Positions 1-10,959 are shown, numbered from the stretch's first letter. The stretch: 26,125 bases of DNA from Cerrena zonata (GCA_038087015.1 JASBNA010000146.1:1-26125), one strand, 5' to 3'. Translations and numbers: made by a program. Notes: generated by a model from the sequence alone, not told the origin.

Positions 1-2636
1 CGCCCGTCTCCCACTCCGAATATGTCTGAATTTCGCTTATCGAGATCTTCCCGGCGCTACCCCACACTCGTCCGTGCCTGGGCCGTTCCGTCACCGTCGC
101 TCTCTCTCTCTTTTCTGCTTCCTTTGCTCGACTCTCCGTCCTCTCCTCTAGCCCATCGCATTCTCTCTCTCGCTCTGTGTGTGCATTAACCCAGTCTACA
201 ACACGCCATGGCCTGCCCTGCCCATTGAATCATCCGATCGGAGACCATGTCTCTGACCACGGCAATCGATCCCCGCAAAATGTGTTCTTGTTTCCTCCTC
301 GCAACAAACCCAATTCCTCCTCAATCAGCCCTTGCCGAGCCCGGCACATCTTTCTCTCTGTCGTTCTCTGCACCACTCTTCCTGCCTTCACTAGTCTCCC
401 CCAGGATATAGCGTTCTTTTTCATTCAAATTCCAGCCTAGTCACTTCCTTCAGCTCCGGCCCCCGTCTTTCATTCTTGCTCTTTACATCCTAACCGCCTC
501 GCCAAGCACTGCTAATATAATGTCCTCCGTCCGATGTTCTCCCCTCTCCCGTTAACGACACGCGATGCTTTGAAGGACCAATACGCTACATAACCCTTCA
601 GTTCATTCAACTCGAACTCTTCACAAGCCTTTACGGCATACCTTTCAATGCTTTCTCTGTCTCTTGCTTCTCGAACCTCCTTGCCTCGGTGCCGTTATCA
701 GCTTAAAATAAATCAAAATCACACATCGGACCAAATTCACCTTCTCTTCACCATTACCGTCCTCTGATAACCTTCCGATCATCCCCACTGCATAATAACT
801 CACGGCTCATCAACAGACCATCGACTTTGCTGCTTTTGCTCTAGGACGGTGTTCTTTCATCACTCCGTCTGCCAACGACACTCGTTCTGACCGCGCCCAA
901 CTGCTATCTCCAGGCGTTGCTTAGGCTTTTGTCTCCCAGGATTATTTCGGCCGACCTTGTATTACTGTGTGCACAATCAAACGATAGCCTTTCTTTCCCC
1001 GCCCTCAAGATAAAACCTATCAGAAGGCCGGTCATCACTTTTACAAAACACTGCGCCCATATTCGTTTTCCTGGAAACTACCAGTGCGTTTTGAATGCAA
1101 TCTATAAATATCTCATCAGTTGTGAGGGTTCTGACTATACATTGACCGTCTAGAAACATGGATAGAGTCGTATTGCCCCATACTTGAGCAATGCCACGCG
1201 AGTACGACGAGAACGACTTTGACGTCCTGTTTTTCTTTCCCTTTTCGAACAACTATTCATGTTGCTCGTCAAAATTCTTCGAGGTTGCTCTTCAACTCGA
1301 TAGCCTTGTCGAGGTTTCCTCTCCGGGTGCATTTGAACTCGGTGTGCACGTTTTCTCTTCCTCGCAGTGCGCTAGGGCATCCCTCTCGCAAGCATCAAAC
1401 AACCGATCGGACACCGTCTCTACGGTCATCGTAATCCGAGTCATAAGGCCTTTTCATCATCATAAACTCGATCATTTCCGCAGGGCGATGTTACATATTC
1501 TCTCTATCGTCTGATGCACTGCGTGTAGGTTCTCGTTCTTCCCTTTACAAAGAATATTGCAGTGGCCCCCTATGTTCGCTACCTAATGTTTGAAGACTCC
1601 ACCCAACATAGGCTTTCTCTCCCCGGTGCGAGATGAACAACCGTCGGAAGATTGGACATCACACTTTTACGATTCGCGCTCAATTGTCTTCCTTGGAACG
1701 ACCGGTGCGTTTTGAATCTCGTTTTCAAAGATTTAATCAACCGTGCGTTTCTGATCATACGCAATTATGTGCCAGATGTCAATTCGTATTATTCGAGAAG
1801 AGCAGCGCGGGTGCTGCGAGAACATGATGTCTTGTCCTTGCTGTTTTTATATCCTCTCGGTCAACTCTCTGCGTTACTCGACAAGGCTCTCCACCTCTAA
1901 AGTCAGTCTTCGACTCAAGAGACCGATCATTATTTCCTCTCCGGGTGCAGCTCAGCTCGGTGCACATGTTTCCACCTCCTCACAAGAAGTGGGGCCTCCG
2001 TCGCTCAAGGATAAGACACCTGGCCGAATACTGCCGCTCTATTCACCGCACGGCTTTCTCGCCATCAACTACATCGTCCGATGCACACCTCTCTTCCATT
2101 TATCATGAACCGCTGAAAGAGTTCGCGGCCCACTGCTCAGCGTTCAAAGGTCGGATCCCGTCGTTACTTGTCACTTCGTACCTCCACAATTACAGACTTT
2201 TGTCAGCCTTTTCTTATGGGGAGGTCAAGATCTCATATCGGACGGATATTAGCCGTCAATAGCTTTCCTTTACGTCAATCTAATCACTTGTGATCGGACA
2301 CTATTTTCTTCGCCCGGACAATCCTATTTACATCGATGTCACTTTGCTTTGGCATCCAGATTCATTGTAACGACGCATATATGCATACAACATTGTTCTT
2401 AATCTAAAATGCTTTCGATCTGGGCAAACATACTGCTTAGTGCAGCGTTACGCCATAGTCTGTATGTATTTGGACGTGTACTTCCAAATTCTTCTCGTTC
2501 TATTCACACGGCATAGACACCCAGGGTCACGTTTTGCTCACTGCCTCCCTGGCTACTTCCGGGATCTTCATGCCCTATACACCCCCACGTCTCTCGTTCG
2601 GTTCCCACCAACTTTGACCACCGACCCTCTTCCAGC
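1..2636. other. Gene-poor pyrimidine-rich region
   Basis: I see no convincing gene here. The plus strand is strongly biased to C and T over roughly the first 2.2 kb, and the ORFs present are short, overlapping and without splice-consistent partners. Part of it is an old duplication (separate entry). The last ~350 bases could hold the promoter of the small gene starting at 2637, but no clear TATA box or other element stands out. It could be decayed transposon DNA. No TE protein domain is readable in any frame. Confidence 0.5.
1034..2108. repeat. Degenerate ~0.62-kb direct duplication
   Basis: Segments around 1034-1120 and 1658-1744 align (both contain CGTTTTGAAT flanked by similar sequence). 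Segments 1319-1420 and 1937-2040 also align, both beginning CTCTCCGGGTGCA. The offsets are 624 and 618 bases, so this is one ~0.62-kb unit present twice with many substitutions and small indels. A weaker third match links 232-275 with 1402-1440 through CCGATCGGA-ACC-TCTC-like sequence, which suggests an earlier, more eroded copy. Function unknown. Confidence 0.55.
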
Positions 2637-3347
2637 ATGCATCAAGTCCCCGAAGGACGATGGTGTTGTATTGCTCATTGTGAAGAGCACGGCCGACTCT
2701 TGATAGAATATCGAGCCATCAATGGGAAGGTCGCTGCTCTCCGCAATAAGGCTGTTAGATTGAACGATGTCAGGAGCCTTCGTACAATCCAGGAGGTTTC
2801 CATTGCATTAGATGGGATTCATGAATTGATCGATGTCATCGACGAAGGAATCAAGATATCAAAGAGGTTGCATGATAAGTTCTGCTGGGAGCATGGTAGG
2901 TAGCAGTGCAGATTTGGGACTGTCAGCTAATGACACTTGCTTTTGGAACTTTATAGCTATGAAAGACGGCTATAGAGCCTCTATCAATCGACTCAAAGCC
3001 CAGAGAGTCCTCGCTTTACAAATAATGTTTGGGTTATCTAAGAAACTCCGGAGTCTGGGTATGGATGATTGTTCAAGTTAGTTGTAAGATCTACTCATCA
3101 ACGTGATCATGTTGCTGAGCTTCTCCCGTCTCTACCATAATAGTTGTTACACAACCACCACAGTACACTCCAGTTGACCCGATGGTGCTCCCAAAGTATG
3201 GCTGCTCAGGTAAGGAAATTCAACAATCCAAATTTCAGCTCTACTAACACAACTTCAGCTCAATCTTCTGGTCAACCATCTTCATCTCAAACTCCCTTGA
3301 TGGACCAGGGAAGCGACTATTCGATTTATGATTCCACTGACAATTGA
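2637..3347 (+). CDS. Small four-exon hypothetical protein, 177 aa
   Basis: Proposed exons are 2637-2895, 2957-3076, 3144-3209 and 3259-3347. The introns have GTAGGT, GTTAGT and GTAAGG donors and AG acceptors, and the last has a CTAAC branch site. Phases are consistent (each junction splits a codon after its first base), and the joined frame is open for 177 codons to a TGA. The N-terminus has a small Cys/His cluster (W-C-C-I-A-H-C near residues 9-15). The middle is helical and rich in Leu, Ile and Arg, with heptad-like spacing that could form a coiled coil. The C-terminus is a Pro/Gln/Ser-rich tail. No signal peptide or membrane segment is visible. I do not recognise the family. The gene model rests on splice logic alone, and the first exon could start further upstream. 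Confidence 0.55.
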
Positions 3348-3380
3348 GACCTCAAAGCACAGTGATCACTGATCACTTGC

Positions 3381-3632
3381 TTGCCTTGCATTTCGGGCAA
3401 GCAATTCAGCACTTTCATTCTCTGGCTCCATACCTTTCTTTTCCTAGGTGGTATTGGTATCGCACTCAGTTTCTACTTCAATGAATCAGTTGCTGCTCTC
3501 CTGCGCCAAATATTCACATATATCTTTGCTGAGTTCAACTATCAGGACTTGATGCAACTTATCAGTGATGCACTCAGCTTTGTATGGTGGGCTGTAGTAG
3601 TCATGTTCATCAGGGAAAACCCCCTTCTCTAA
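3381..3632 (+). CDS. Possible small two-TM protein ORF
   Basis: This is an 83-codon ORF 33 bases after the stop of the previous gene. It contains two hydrophobic stretches, around residues 11-32 (FILWLHTFLFLGG...) and 60-77 (LSFVWWAVVVMFI), that could cross a membrane. It lies at the start of an AT-rich block, where chance ORFs of hydrophobic residues are common. No splice partner or family is recognisable. It may be a 3' fragment of a decayed gene rather than a real protein. Confidence 0.25.
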   Translation: MPCISGKQFSTFILWLHTFLFLGGIGIALSFYFNESVAALLRQIFTYIFAEFNYQDLMQLISDALSFVWWAVVVMFIRENPLL

Positions 3633-3860
3633 TTGGAGCTAATTAGATTGAATTAAGTGCCATATGGAGAATATCTCTAGTTGGGTCTAATTAGACATGT
3701 GTCAAAATAATGCAAATTATAGAGGTCTCATTAGGGCCTATTAGGTCTCAGTTAGAGCCAATAGGAGGTAAGTTGGATTAGTGTTAGATGCAATTAGATT
3801 TGAATGAGATATAATTAGATATAATTAGGAGCAGTTGGATTATGTGAGTGTTATTAGCTC
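3633..3860. repeat. ATTAG-rich low-complexity block
   Basis: The motif (A)ATTAG(A/G) and close variants recur more than a dozen times in about 220 bases, in phrases such as GCTAATTAGATTG, TCTAATTAGACA and GATATAATTAGATATAATTAGG. Composition is much more AT-rich than the neighbouring genes. The following ~270 bases to 4132 are also AT-rich and show no gene. This is probably an eroded simple-sequence array. Confidence 0.5.
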
Positions 3861-4132
3861 CTAGAAATCAGACTATCACACACTTCAGAATAGTTGGTAA
3901 AAAACCACTGATGATTGAACCATTATTACAGATTTACTCTATGTGAATTACTAAAAAGCTAAGTTATAACATTACTGGTCAATTAAGTAAGAAATTAGAA
4001 AGTGTTGTAAGAGAGTGGAAGTAGTTGGAGAAAAGAGAGAAAAGAGAAGTGGTATAAATGTAAGATTCTAATCAAAAAAACTTCTAAAGACCAAGTCAGT
4101 GAGAAATCACTTGAAGTAAAACAAAACTCACC

Positions 4133-4288
4133 TTAGCAATCAGAAGCAGGTTCTTCAAGGACAGGATCTTCAGGCATTGCATCCCAGTCAATAAGTTCCA
4201 GATCCTCCTGTTCATCATCTACATGTGAAATGAAAGCCTGACCATCACTGAAGCAAATGTCATAAATTGAGAAGTTGAAGATAGGACT
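4133..4288 (-). pseudogene. C-terminal coding remnant, minus strand
   Basis: On the minus strand this stretch reads as 51 open codons ending in TAA at 4133-4135. The peptide has normal protein character: an aromatic/hydrophobic start (IFNFSIYDICF) followed by an acidic, Trp-containing tail (DLELIDWDAMPEDPV). No start codon or upstream exon is recognisable: further up on the minus strand the DNA becomes G/C-skewed repeat sequence. It looks like the last exon of a gene or transposon ORF whose 5' part has been lost or replaced by the foldback region. Family not recognised. Confidence 0.4.
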
Positions 4289-4726
4289 TAGGGTTATTTG
4301 TTCTTTCTCTCCCAGGGAGATCCTAGGGAGACCCTAGGGTTGGGTGCCTAGTGGGTAGGGCAGGGCGTGGAAGGGGCAAAGCAGGGTGTGGTAGAAAGTA
4401 GGTGGTTCAAAGGGTGTGAAAAATAGTGTGCTTTGACGGACAGTGTGTAAGAATAGTATGCGTCTTGGACGAACATTGTGAAGGGGGAAATAAGTGGTAC
4501 GAAGGGCGGAAGAGGTGCAGGTGCAAAGTGTGCTGTAGACAATGTGTGTAGACACCGAAATGTGTGTGTACAGAGGTATCTTAAACAGTATATGGCATGT
4601 GAAAATGGCACATGAAAAAGATACCTCTTCGGGAAAAGAGAGCGTTGTACGGAAGTGCGCAAGTATGCATCCTAGACGCACACTTGCAGCATAGGCTTAC
4701 AGAGAGGAACAGATCGTGTTGTAGGG

Positions 4727-5011
4727 AAGTGTGCAGGTGTGCGTCCAAGACGCACGCCGGCAGCATGTGCTTACATTGCATCACAACCGAACCATTTTGC
4801 CGCGGGTGCGAGCATTCGAGGGAGCCTGTGACCTGACCATACATCTTCTCCCCAAACTTTGCACGTTCGTGCAATGTTTGGGACTGGGAGAAGATGTATG
4901 GTCAGGTCACAGGCTCCCTCGAATGCTTGCACCTGCGGCAAAATGGTTCGGTTGTGATGCAACGTGCACATTGGTAGTGGGCGTGCGTCTTAGACGCACA
5001 CCTGCACACTT
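4727..5011. repeat. 285-bp foldback (near-palindromic inverted repeat)
   Basis: The arms 4727-4868 and 4870-5011 are reverse complements with a few mismatches and almost no loop (centre near 4869, TTTGCACG/TTCGTGCAA). Each arm contains one copy of the 15-bp palindrome (4740 and 4984) near its outer end, at mirror positions. Arm identity is highest in the inner ~90 bases and drops outside 4777 and 4961. This is MITE-like or foldback-like in form. No clear target-site duplication is visible. Confidence 0.85.
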
Positions 5012-5021
5012 ACTCGATATC

Positions 5022-5045
5022 TTAGGGTTAGGGCTAGCTTAGGGT
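5022..5045 (+). repeat. Interstitial TTAGGG motifs
   Basis: TTAGGGTTAGGG followed five bases later by TTAGGGT just outside the foldback. TTAGGG is the usual telomere unit of filamentous fungi. Shorter copies occur at 4287-4295, 11699-11707 and, as CCCTAACCC-like sequence, near 20834-20862. These are too short to be a telomere. Confidence 0.5.
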
Positions 5046-5442
5046 GACTATGGGGGGGGGATGCGTCCTGGACGCACGGGTGGTGATACATGTTGACTAG
5101 AAGTGATGGACTGAAATATGGCTTAGTTTGGAAGTAGAGATGCTCACTATCATGAGGGGCGTGCGCCGGTGTGCATCCAGGACGTATGTCTAAGAGACTT
5201 CTACGGCATTTGACATGCGGATCACTGTGAAGATGGCTAAGACTGCTTAGTACGGGATTAGCTGATGGCACGAAGTTCAAGCGATGGCTAGGTGGGTCTA
5301 TTAGGGTTCTAATTGGTTATGATTGATGTCAGGCCCGCCTCTAAGATTATAAGCGAGTGATCGGAGCGGGAAGAAATTCGCTCATAAAGCAGAGACAATG
5401 TGGGGAAGGGCAGATCTCTCTTTCTCTCAACTCTCATCACTT

Positions 5443-5459
5443 AACAACAGCAACAGCAG

Positions 5460-5492
<33 letters not shown>

Positions 5493-5493
5493 A
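5443..5493 (+). promoter_or_regulatory. CAA-repeat 5' leader of SNF2 copy A
   Basis: A run of AACAAC/AGCAGC trinucleotides ends directly at the proposed ATG (5494). Unstructured CAA-rich leaders are known to favour efficient translation initiation, so this fits a 5' UTR. The reading frame also continues upstream through the tract as poly-Asn from an ATG at 5398, so a longer N-terminus cannot be excluded. The paralog's start at 14917 aligns with 5494, which is why I prefer 5494. Confidence 0.45.
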
Positions 5494-8400
5494 ATGCCTT
5501 CTCCTCCTATCGCCGTTGCTTTTCTGATGTTCACCGCAGATATGCGCCGCATCGTGGGCGTTGAGGATGCACCTTGGTGCTGGCCTACGTGGCAGAGCCG
5601 TGTGAAGTCCCTAACGGCGCCTTGGGTAGAACCGGCTGAAGGCGCAACTCACATTTTTGGCTGGACTCAGAATCAGATTCGCGATGCCAAGGCGTATGTG
5701 GATGAGTTCTGCAAAAAGCTGGTGAGCCAACATCTCACGTTTGCGCGCACGAAGGGGGACGACTATCACGAGGCGAGGGACCTCCTTCAAAGATCATTGG
5801 TCAAGGCATGGGACAAGACGTGGGGACTGCCTCATTTGATCCGGACAACTTTGACGGCGATGGGGAAGGGCCGGACAGCCCTCTTGGCTGAGCATGGAGA
5901 TCGACAAGTAAGTGTCGAAACAAGGTCAATGTACAGGTGAGGCGCTGATAGCTTGTATGTAGCTGCCTCCGATCGAAATGGCCGATTTGATGGCGGTCAA
6001 AGAGCACATCGCCTTTGAGCTCTTCGGGGCTGAGGGAATGAAGAAGAATTCTCGCAACAAACCGATAATCCAGGTCCTGGAGCTTATGAATAATTGGTTC
6101 TATCAGATCTGGTGTGGAATTACGATGAAGGTCAAGCGGGACCAGGCTGCCATGGAAAAGCTGGAGGTAGAGACAGCGGCATTGCTTAAAAGTAAGTAAT
6201 GTGTTAAATACATTAATTAGGCTACTAATGACATGGTATACAGAGTTTGAAGGGGAGGGTCGTAACCCAGCGACATTCAGGGCGTACCTCAAGAAGTCTA
6301 AAATGTTGATGAGGTACTATCAGGACTTTGGCGACAAACCCAGCATTGAGGCGATCAAGGAGCACCGCACGAAATTGGACAACATTCGGAAGGCGTTGGC
6401 AATGAAGGAGGACGGGACGGCCGAGGAGGACATTAGTGAGTAGTGTTGTCAGAATGAGAGAACACACCTAATGTAACATATGCTTAGAACTGAGTAGTGC
6501 TTTGCGAGCGTCTTTGGTGTGGTTGAGCACCCAGGCTCAACATGATTCAATCTCGGATGAGGTCTGCGAGCAGATTCACTCGCTGGCAAACGACGAGTTT
6601 GAGTTGCCTGCACTTGACCTGGCATCGGTGAGCCTGAATGAATGGGAAAGCGGCGTCGAGGCATGGGAGAAGTTGCAGGTGTCGGAGCTGTATCGTTACT
6701 TGGGCCTGGATGAGGAGAAGCCTCTCCCGTTCTTCAACAAGTACATTGACTTGGCGGATAGCCGGGATGCATGGGCCCATCCTGCACTTGTGGAGGCGGA
6801 TGAAGGGAACCCTAACCGAATTCTATTGCGTCCTCACTGGCATCAATTGGTGGGTATGTGTAAGATGTTGGACTGTCTGTTCGATGGGAAACCGGTGCTT
6901 CTAATGGATGGGGTGGGGTTGGGTAAGACGTTACAAGTCGTCGGGGTGATTGCGATCCTTGCGTATTATCGGACGGTGAAGAAGGAGAAGGGGGTATTCC
7001 CTGGGGCATTTGGTAAGTTAAAATGACTTTGTATTGAGAACCTACTGACATAGGTACTTTTCATAGCAGAGCGATTGTTCCAAGAGGGGGATAATATCCC
7101 GGAGCTGCCATCGATGATTGTGGTGCCACCGTCCCTGCGTCAGCAGGTTGAGACCGAGCTGCATCGGTATCTTACTCGGGGAGTGTTCGATATCATGCTC
7201 TATGAGGGCACGGTAGTGAGCAGGAGTGGGTACTGGGAGCATACATGGGATCGGTCCGTTCTGAACGAATGTCACCGAATTCTCCTTGCTACTGCACCGG
7301 TGAGTGTTGGGACCGACTGTGAGATTATGGGTGGTGGGCTGACAGAATAATGCAGGCTATCACCAGCGATGGCTCCAATGCCTTGGTTTACAACACATTA
7401 AGCCCCCACATTCCCCCGACTAGGACTGGTATGTTGATGGACACTATCTACCAGAAGGATTGGCTGCTGGCGGTTGTTGACGAGATGCACTGTGCGCGGA
7501 ACATGAGTCGTACTTTCTGGTCTGTTTGGGGTCTGCAGATCCAGAGTCGGGGGGTGATTGGAATGACAGCGACACCAGTGATGTCGAAAATCCGGGTAAG
7601 TCAAAGTGATGTTGTAGCGAGAGTATGGACTGATAGGGGATATTTAGGATCTGTGGCACATTGGCTGAATGTTGGGTATTGACGGGTTTGACGAGCAAGA
7701 TGAGTATGTGGAGATGAACAAGGAATCGAGTCGTGCATTACGTGCCGATCGACGAGTGCGGGAGGTGAACATCGAGGCCTTTGTGCATGGAGAAGCTGAT
7801 GGCAATGCGGTTGGAAATGTCGACGAGGTGAATCTGAAGTGGATGAGGAAGATGCGGAGGTTGTTCCAGGGATACATCGTGCGACGGAGCGAGGAGTCAC
7901 GAAACTGCGACGGGAAGCCACTCATGGACTTGAAGCAATACCAGCTTGTGATCCTGGAGCTTGAGCTCTCAGGTCGGGAGAAGGAGGAGGTTGAGGCTCG
8001 ACTTGCTGGGCTAGGTGATCTGCACACTGCACGAGCAGATGGGGAGGTAAGTGAAATGTCTATTGGGCGATGCGATCAAAGGCATGCGTCCTGGACGCAC
8101 GCTGGGCACCCACCTACTCGTGGAAGGCGCGCGTAGGTGGGGGTGTGGTGTGCGTCCAGGACGCATGCCTTCCTGACATGGCTACTATGCCTTGGTCAAT
8201 ATGACCGTGTGCCCGGTGTGCGTCCTGGACGCACACCCTCCTGACACGGTCACATTGCCTTGGTCAATATGGCCGTGTGCCCGGTGTGCGTCCAGGACGC
8301 ATATAATCAATCGCAGTGGGGTGTATGCTAATTATTTTGTAGGCCTTCTACCTTGGTATCAGGCGAGCTGTTGTCCATCCAGATTTCTTCACCACTCGCG

Positions 8401-10026
8401 AAAACCAGCTTCGATTTGACACGCTCGAGGACTGGCAGAGCAACTCGTCGACCAAGCTCGATGTCATGGCTAAAGTGGTGCAGTGGCACCTCACCATGGA
8501 CAAACGTTCCCCAATGAAGACCGTCGATGGTGTGCTCGTCGATGGGGATGCTACTCTGCTTGACAACCCTGACGGTCTCCCTCGAGACAAAATCGTCGTC
8601 TTCTCGATGATGGTGGTCAACACGCGGATAATATCTCAAGTAAGTTTGCTCTCAAATTACTAGCTCCTTGCTGATATCGGTCAGGTCCTCAACGTGCATG
8701 GTATCAAGCATGTTTCTATCCATGGGTCTCTCTCTCTCGCAAAGCGGACTGCTCTGATCGAGCAATTTAAAGCGAGTGACGAAAACGGTCCACGTGTGCT
8801 CATCATCTCGTCGGTAGGAACAACGGGGCTCAACTTGGCTTGGGCAAATATCTTGCTTTGTATCGTAAGTATATTCCCCTGTCTACATGGATGCGGAGCT
8901 AAAGTGTCCATATCTTTAGGATGTTCCCTGGTCGTGGCAGGAACTGGGACAGATGATCGGTCGTCTGTGGCGATTGCCGCAGAAGAAAGAGGTGATCGTG
9001 TACCAGCTCGTCGCTCTTGGTACGGCGGATGTCTTCCTCAGCGATAACTCATTTGGCAAGGGCCGGATGTTGGAGGCATTCCAAAAAGCGAGTCCCAAGC
9101 TCCTGGCATTGCTGGGCGGCGAGGATCAAGAACCGCTCGGGAACAAAGACGACGATTCGGAAGACGACGTCGAGGATACTTCTACGGTGAAGAAGAAAGG
9201 CAAGGGTAAGAGCCAGCCAAAGAAGGCGACGAGGACGAAGAAGGGCTCTTCAGTAGTGTCCAGCGTTGACAAAGGAGAAGGATTGTTGGCCATGACGAAA
9301 GCACCGGTCCCCCGCCCCAGGAAGAAGACCACTGTCGTCAACAAACCAGAGGGATCGGCTACAGCTCAAGCCTCCACTCTGGCTGAAGCATCGACTACAG
9401 AGCAAGCACCGGTTCCCTCTCTGTCTGCCAAAGGGAAGGGCAAAGAGAAAGCGCGCGAGACTGAGGAGGACGAGGAGGATGAGGAGGATGAAGAAGAGGA
9501 CCAGCCCCCAGCGGCGACTCACACTGGATCAGAGGTGCAGGCTGGACAAGCGTCCCCTCAGCATCAACAGGAGCAGTCTCAGCGAGAGGAGGATCAGGAT
9601 GGGGGTGTGCCTCAGGCTGAACAACCTGGACAAGCAGCGTCTCGTTCTGAGCGTGAGGATGAACCTGCCCCTTCCCCTTCTGAACCTCTTTCTTCCTCCC
9701 CTTCTTCAGAGGACGTCAATATGCAATCCCCGTCTCCGCCACCAGCACCTCGTGCTCCCTTATCAACGTCAAGCAGTAAGTAGTGGCTTAACATTTATGT
9801 CATTTACCACTAACAAACAATGTTTTAGCTCGGAGCGATGGGCGTGTGGCCAGGGCTACTAGCAAGAACGTCAGATATCACGAGAGCAGTGAGTCCGACG
9901 TCCCTATGGCTCGCAGTAAGTGTGTGTATATGTCAACGGTATGTATTTATTAATATAAAAGCAACAGAGCGTAGCCGAGGTCAGGGTAGGGGCCGCGCTG
10001 GACCAAAGGGTCGGGGCCGCCGTTGA
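5494..10026 (+). pseudogene. SNF2-type ATPase/helicase-like gene, copy A, with in-frame TGA
   Basis: Twelve exons by splice signals and alignment with copy B: 5494-5907, 5963-6191, 6244-6435, 6488-7012, 7067-7299, 7356-7595, 7648-8046, 8343-8639, 8685-8864, 8920-9775, 9829-9915, 9962-10026 (1239 codons with stop). Residues ~20-280 form a conserved domain of unknown function (PWCWPTW near its start). The helicase core follows: Walker A DGVGLGKT (419-426), DEMH (573-576), TATP (602-605), motif IV region DKIVVF (from 826), motif V SSVGTTGLNL (from 885), and motif VI Q-MIG-R-LW-R-LPQ (914-924) with both arginines. The tail is Lys-rich, acidic, then RG-rich (RGRGRAGPKGRGRR, AT-hook-like). Codon 618 (7666-7668) is TGA where copy B has CGC (Arg622), with the surrounding residues colinear. 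The product would stop after lobe 1 (617 aa). The family remodels or translocates on DNA using ATP. The exact role here is unknown. Confidence 0.85.
8080..8301. repeat. Palindrome cluster 2 inside an intron of SNF2 copy A
   Basis: Four copies (8085-8099, 8151-8165, 8219-8233, 8287-8301) at spacings of 66, 68 and 68 bases, all within the 296-base intron 8047-8342. Copies 1 and 2 are the ends of a 91-base hairpin (8080-8170) whose loop side contains CACCCACCTAC against GTAGGTGGGGGTG. Units 8174-8241 and 8242-8309 are a diverged tandem repeat. Their spacers fold too (ACACGGTCACATTG against CAATATGGCCGTGT). Confidence 0.85.
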
Positions 10027-10145
10027 ACTCCTCCGCCTTTTTTTCGTACATTGTTGGAACCAGGACACTCGTCGGAAATTGTGCATCATGCATAGTTTCC
10101 ATATCATTTGTAAGTAGCTACACTACGTAGTCTACTCGTATCTAC

Positions 10146-10345
10146 TCGGACGTTGTTGATGATTTTCGGACATCTCTGCTTTATTGACGACTTTCGGACG
10201 TTTTTGCTTTTGCCTTATTGACGGCTTTCGGACGTTTTTGTTTACTTTCGCACTTTCGGACATCTCTGTGTATTCACGGCTTCCGGACGTTTTTGATGAT
10301 TTTCGGACATCTCTGCTTATTCACGACTTTCGGACGTCTTTACTT
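10146..10345 (+). repeat. Minisatellite, TTTCGGAC(A/G)T-based units
   Basis: About eight units of 20-34 bases share TTTCGGACGTTTTTG or TTTCGGACATCTCTG, usually preceded by TTATTGACGAC, TATTCACGGC or TTGATGA. It begins about 120 bases after the stop of SNF2 copy A, so it may be in or near the 3' UTR or terminator. The ORF across it is only repeat translation. Confidence 0.75.
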
Positions 10346-10959
10346 TCTGCTCACTATGCGATCCCTTTCTATGCTTATCTTTTTGTTACTTCCTATGCTT
10401 TGCGCACAATTCTCTTTGAATCTTATGAAAATGATTCAGACGTTGTTACTTTCATGTTGTTCAAGCTGGTCTTAGGACGTTACATATGCAAGTACAAAAA
10501 GTACAAATTGATGATTAGTTATATGCCTTCAAGATGTGTAGAGTTGCTGTCGCTGATGAAGAGGTACATGAGAGAGATACAGCGAGGACTACAGTTCAAT
10601 ACAATAATCAAATTATAATGGCTACCATACACCAGATAAGTGCGGTGAGCGGTGTGCGTCCAGGACGCACACCTGTAGACAGGATAGGATTGAGATCATA
10701 TAAATTTACGATGTCACTAAGTCTTCATTTGTAGCGGAGGTTTTCTGAGAGTTGCAGATGATACGTGGTGTGGGGTGGGTATGCGTCCAAGACGCACAGG
10801 TGTCGTTATCGTCTGTGTATCATTTGCAAGTATATTTGTGAGTATAATTTCCAAGACTGACCACTCGGCAACCAACCACATGCATATTCTGCAATCTCAG
10901 AGTCACGCAAAAAGAAGCAGAGGGACTTGCAATATTGAAAGCATAGATGTACAGAAGGT
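10346..10959. other. Intergenic stretch with two palindromes
   Basis: No supported gene. Palindromes sit at 10655-10669 (centre CAG) and 10782-10796 (centre CAA), 127 bases apart, about two times the usual spacing. The second lies in the loop of a larger imperfect hairpin (GCAGATGATAC at 10755 against GTATCATTTGC near 10818-10828). Confidence 0.7.

Larger units (their letters stand above)
4666..5186. repeat. Palindrome cluster 1 (five TGCGTC-NNN-GACGCA copies)
   Basis: Copies at 4666-4680, 4740-4754, 4984-4998, 5062-5076 and 5172-5186. The first and last have one or two arm mismatches (TGCATC..., ...GACGTA). Centres are CTA, CAA, TTA, CTG and CAG. The flanks of copies 1 and 2 are themselves a direct repeat of about 74 bases (TTGTA-GGAAGTG...GGCTTACA type). 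No gene lies between 4289 and 5493. That stretch holds these repeats, a foldback and telomere-like motifs. Confidence 0.85.

Noticed and set aside
177..440. 87-codon ORF in the left region
   Set aside because: C/T-rich chance ORF without splice partners or domain character.
8085..8301. CRISPR array
   Set aside because: Palindromic repeats at regular spacing look CRISPR-like, but the DNA is eukaryotic with introns, there are no cas genes, the spacers are related to each other, and the arrays lie inside a spliceosomal intron.
10184..10618. 144-codon ORF after SNF2 copy A
   Set aside because: Its first half translates the minisatellite and the rest is AT-rich; no splice or family support.
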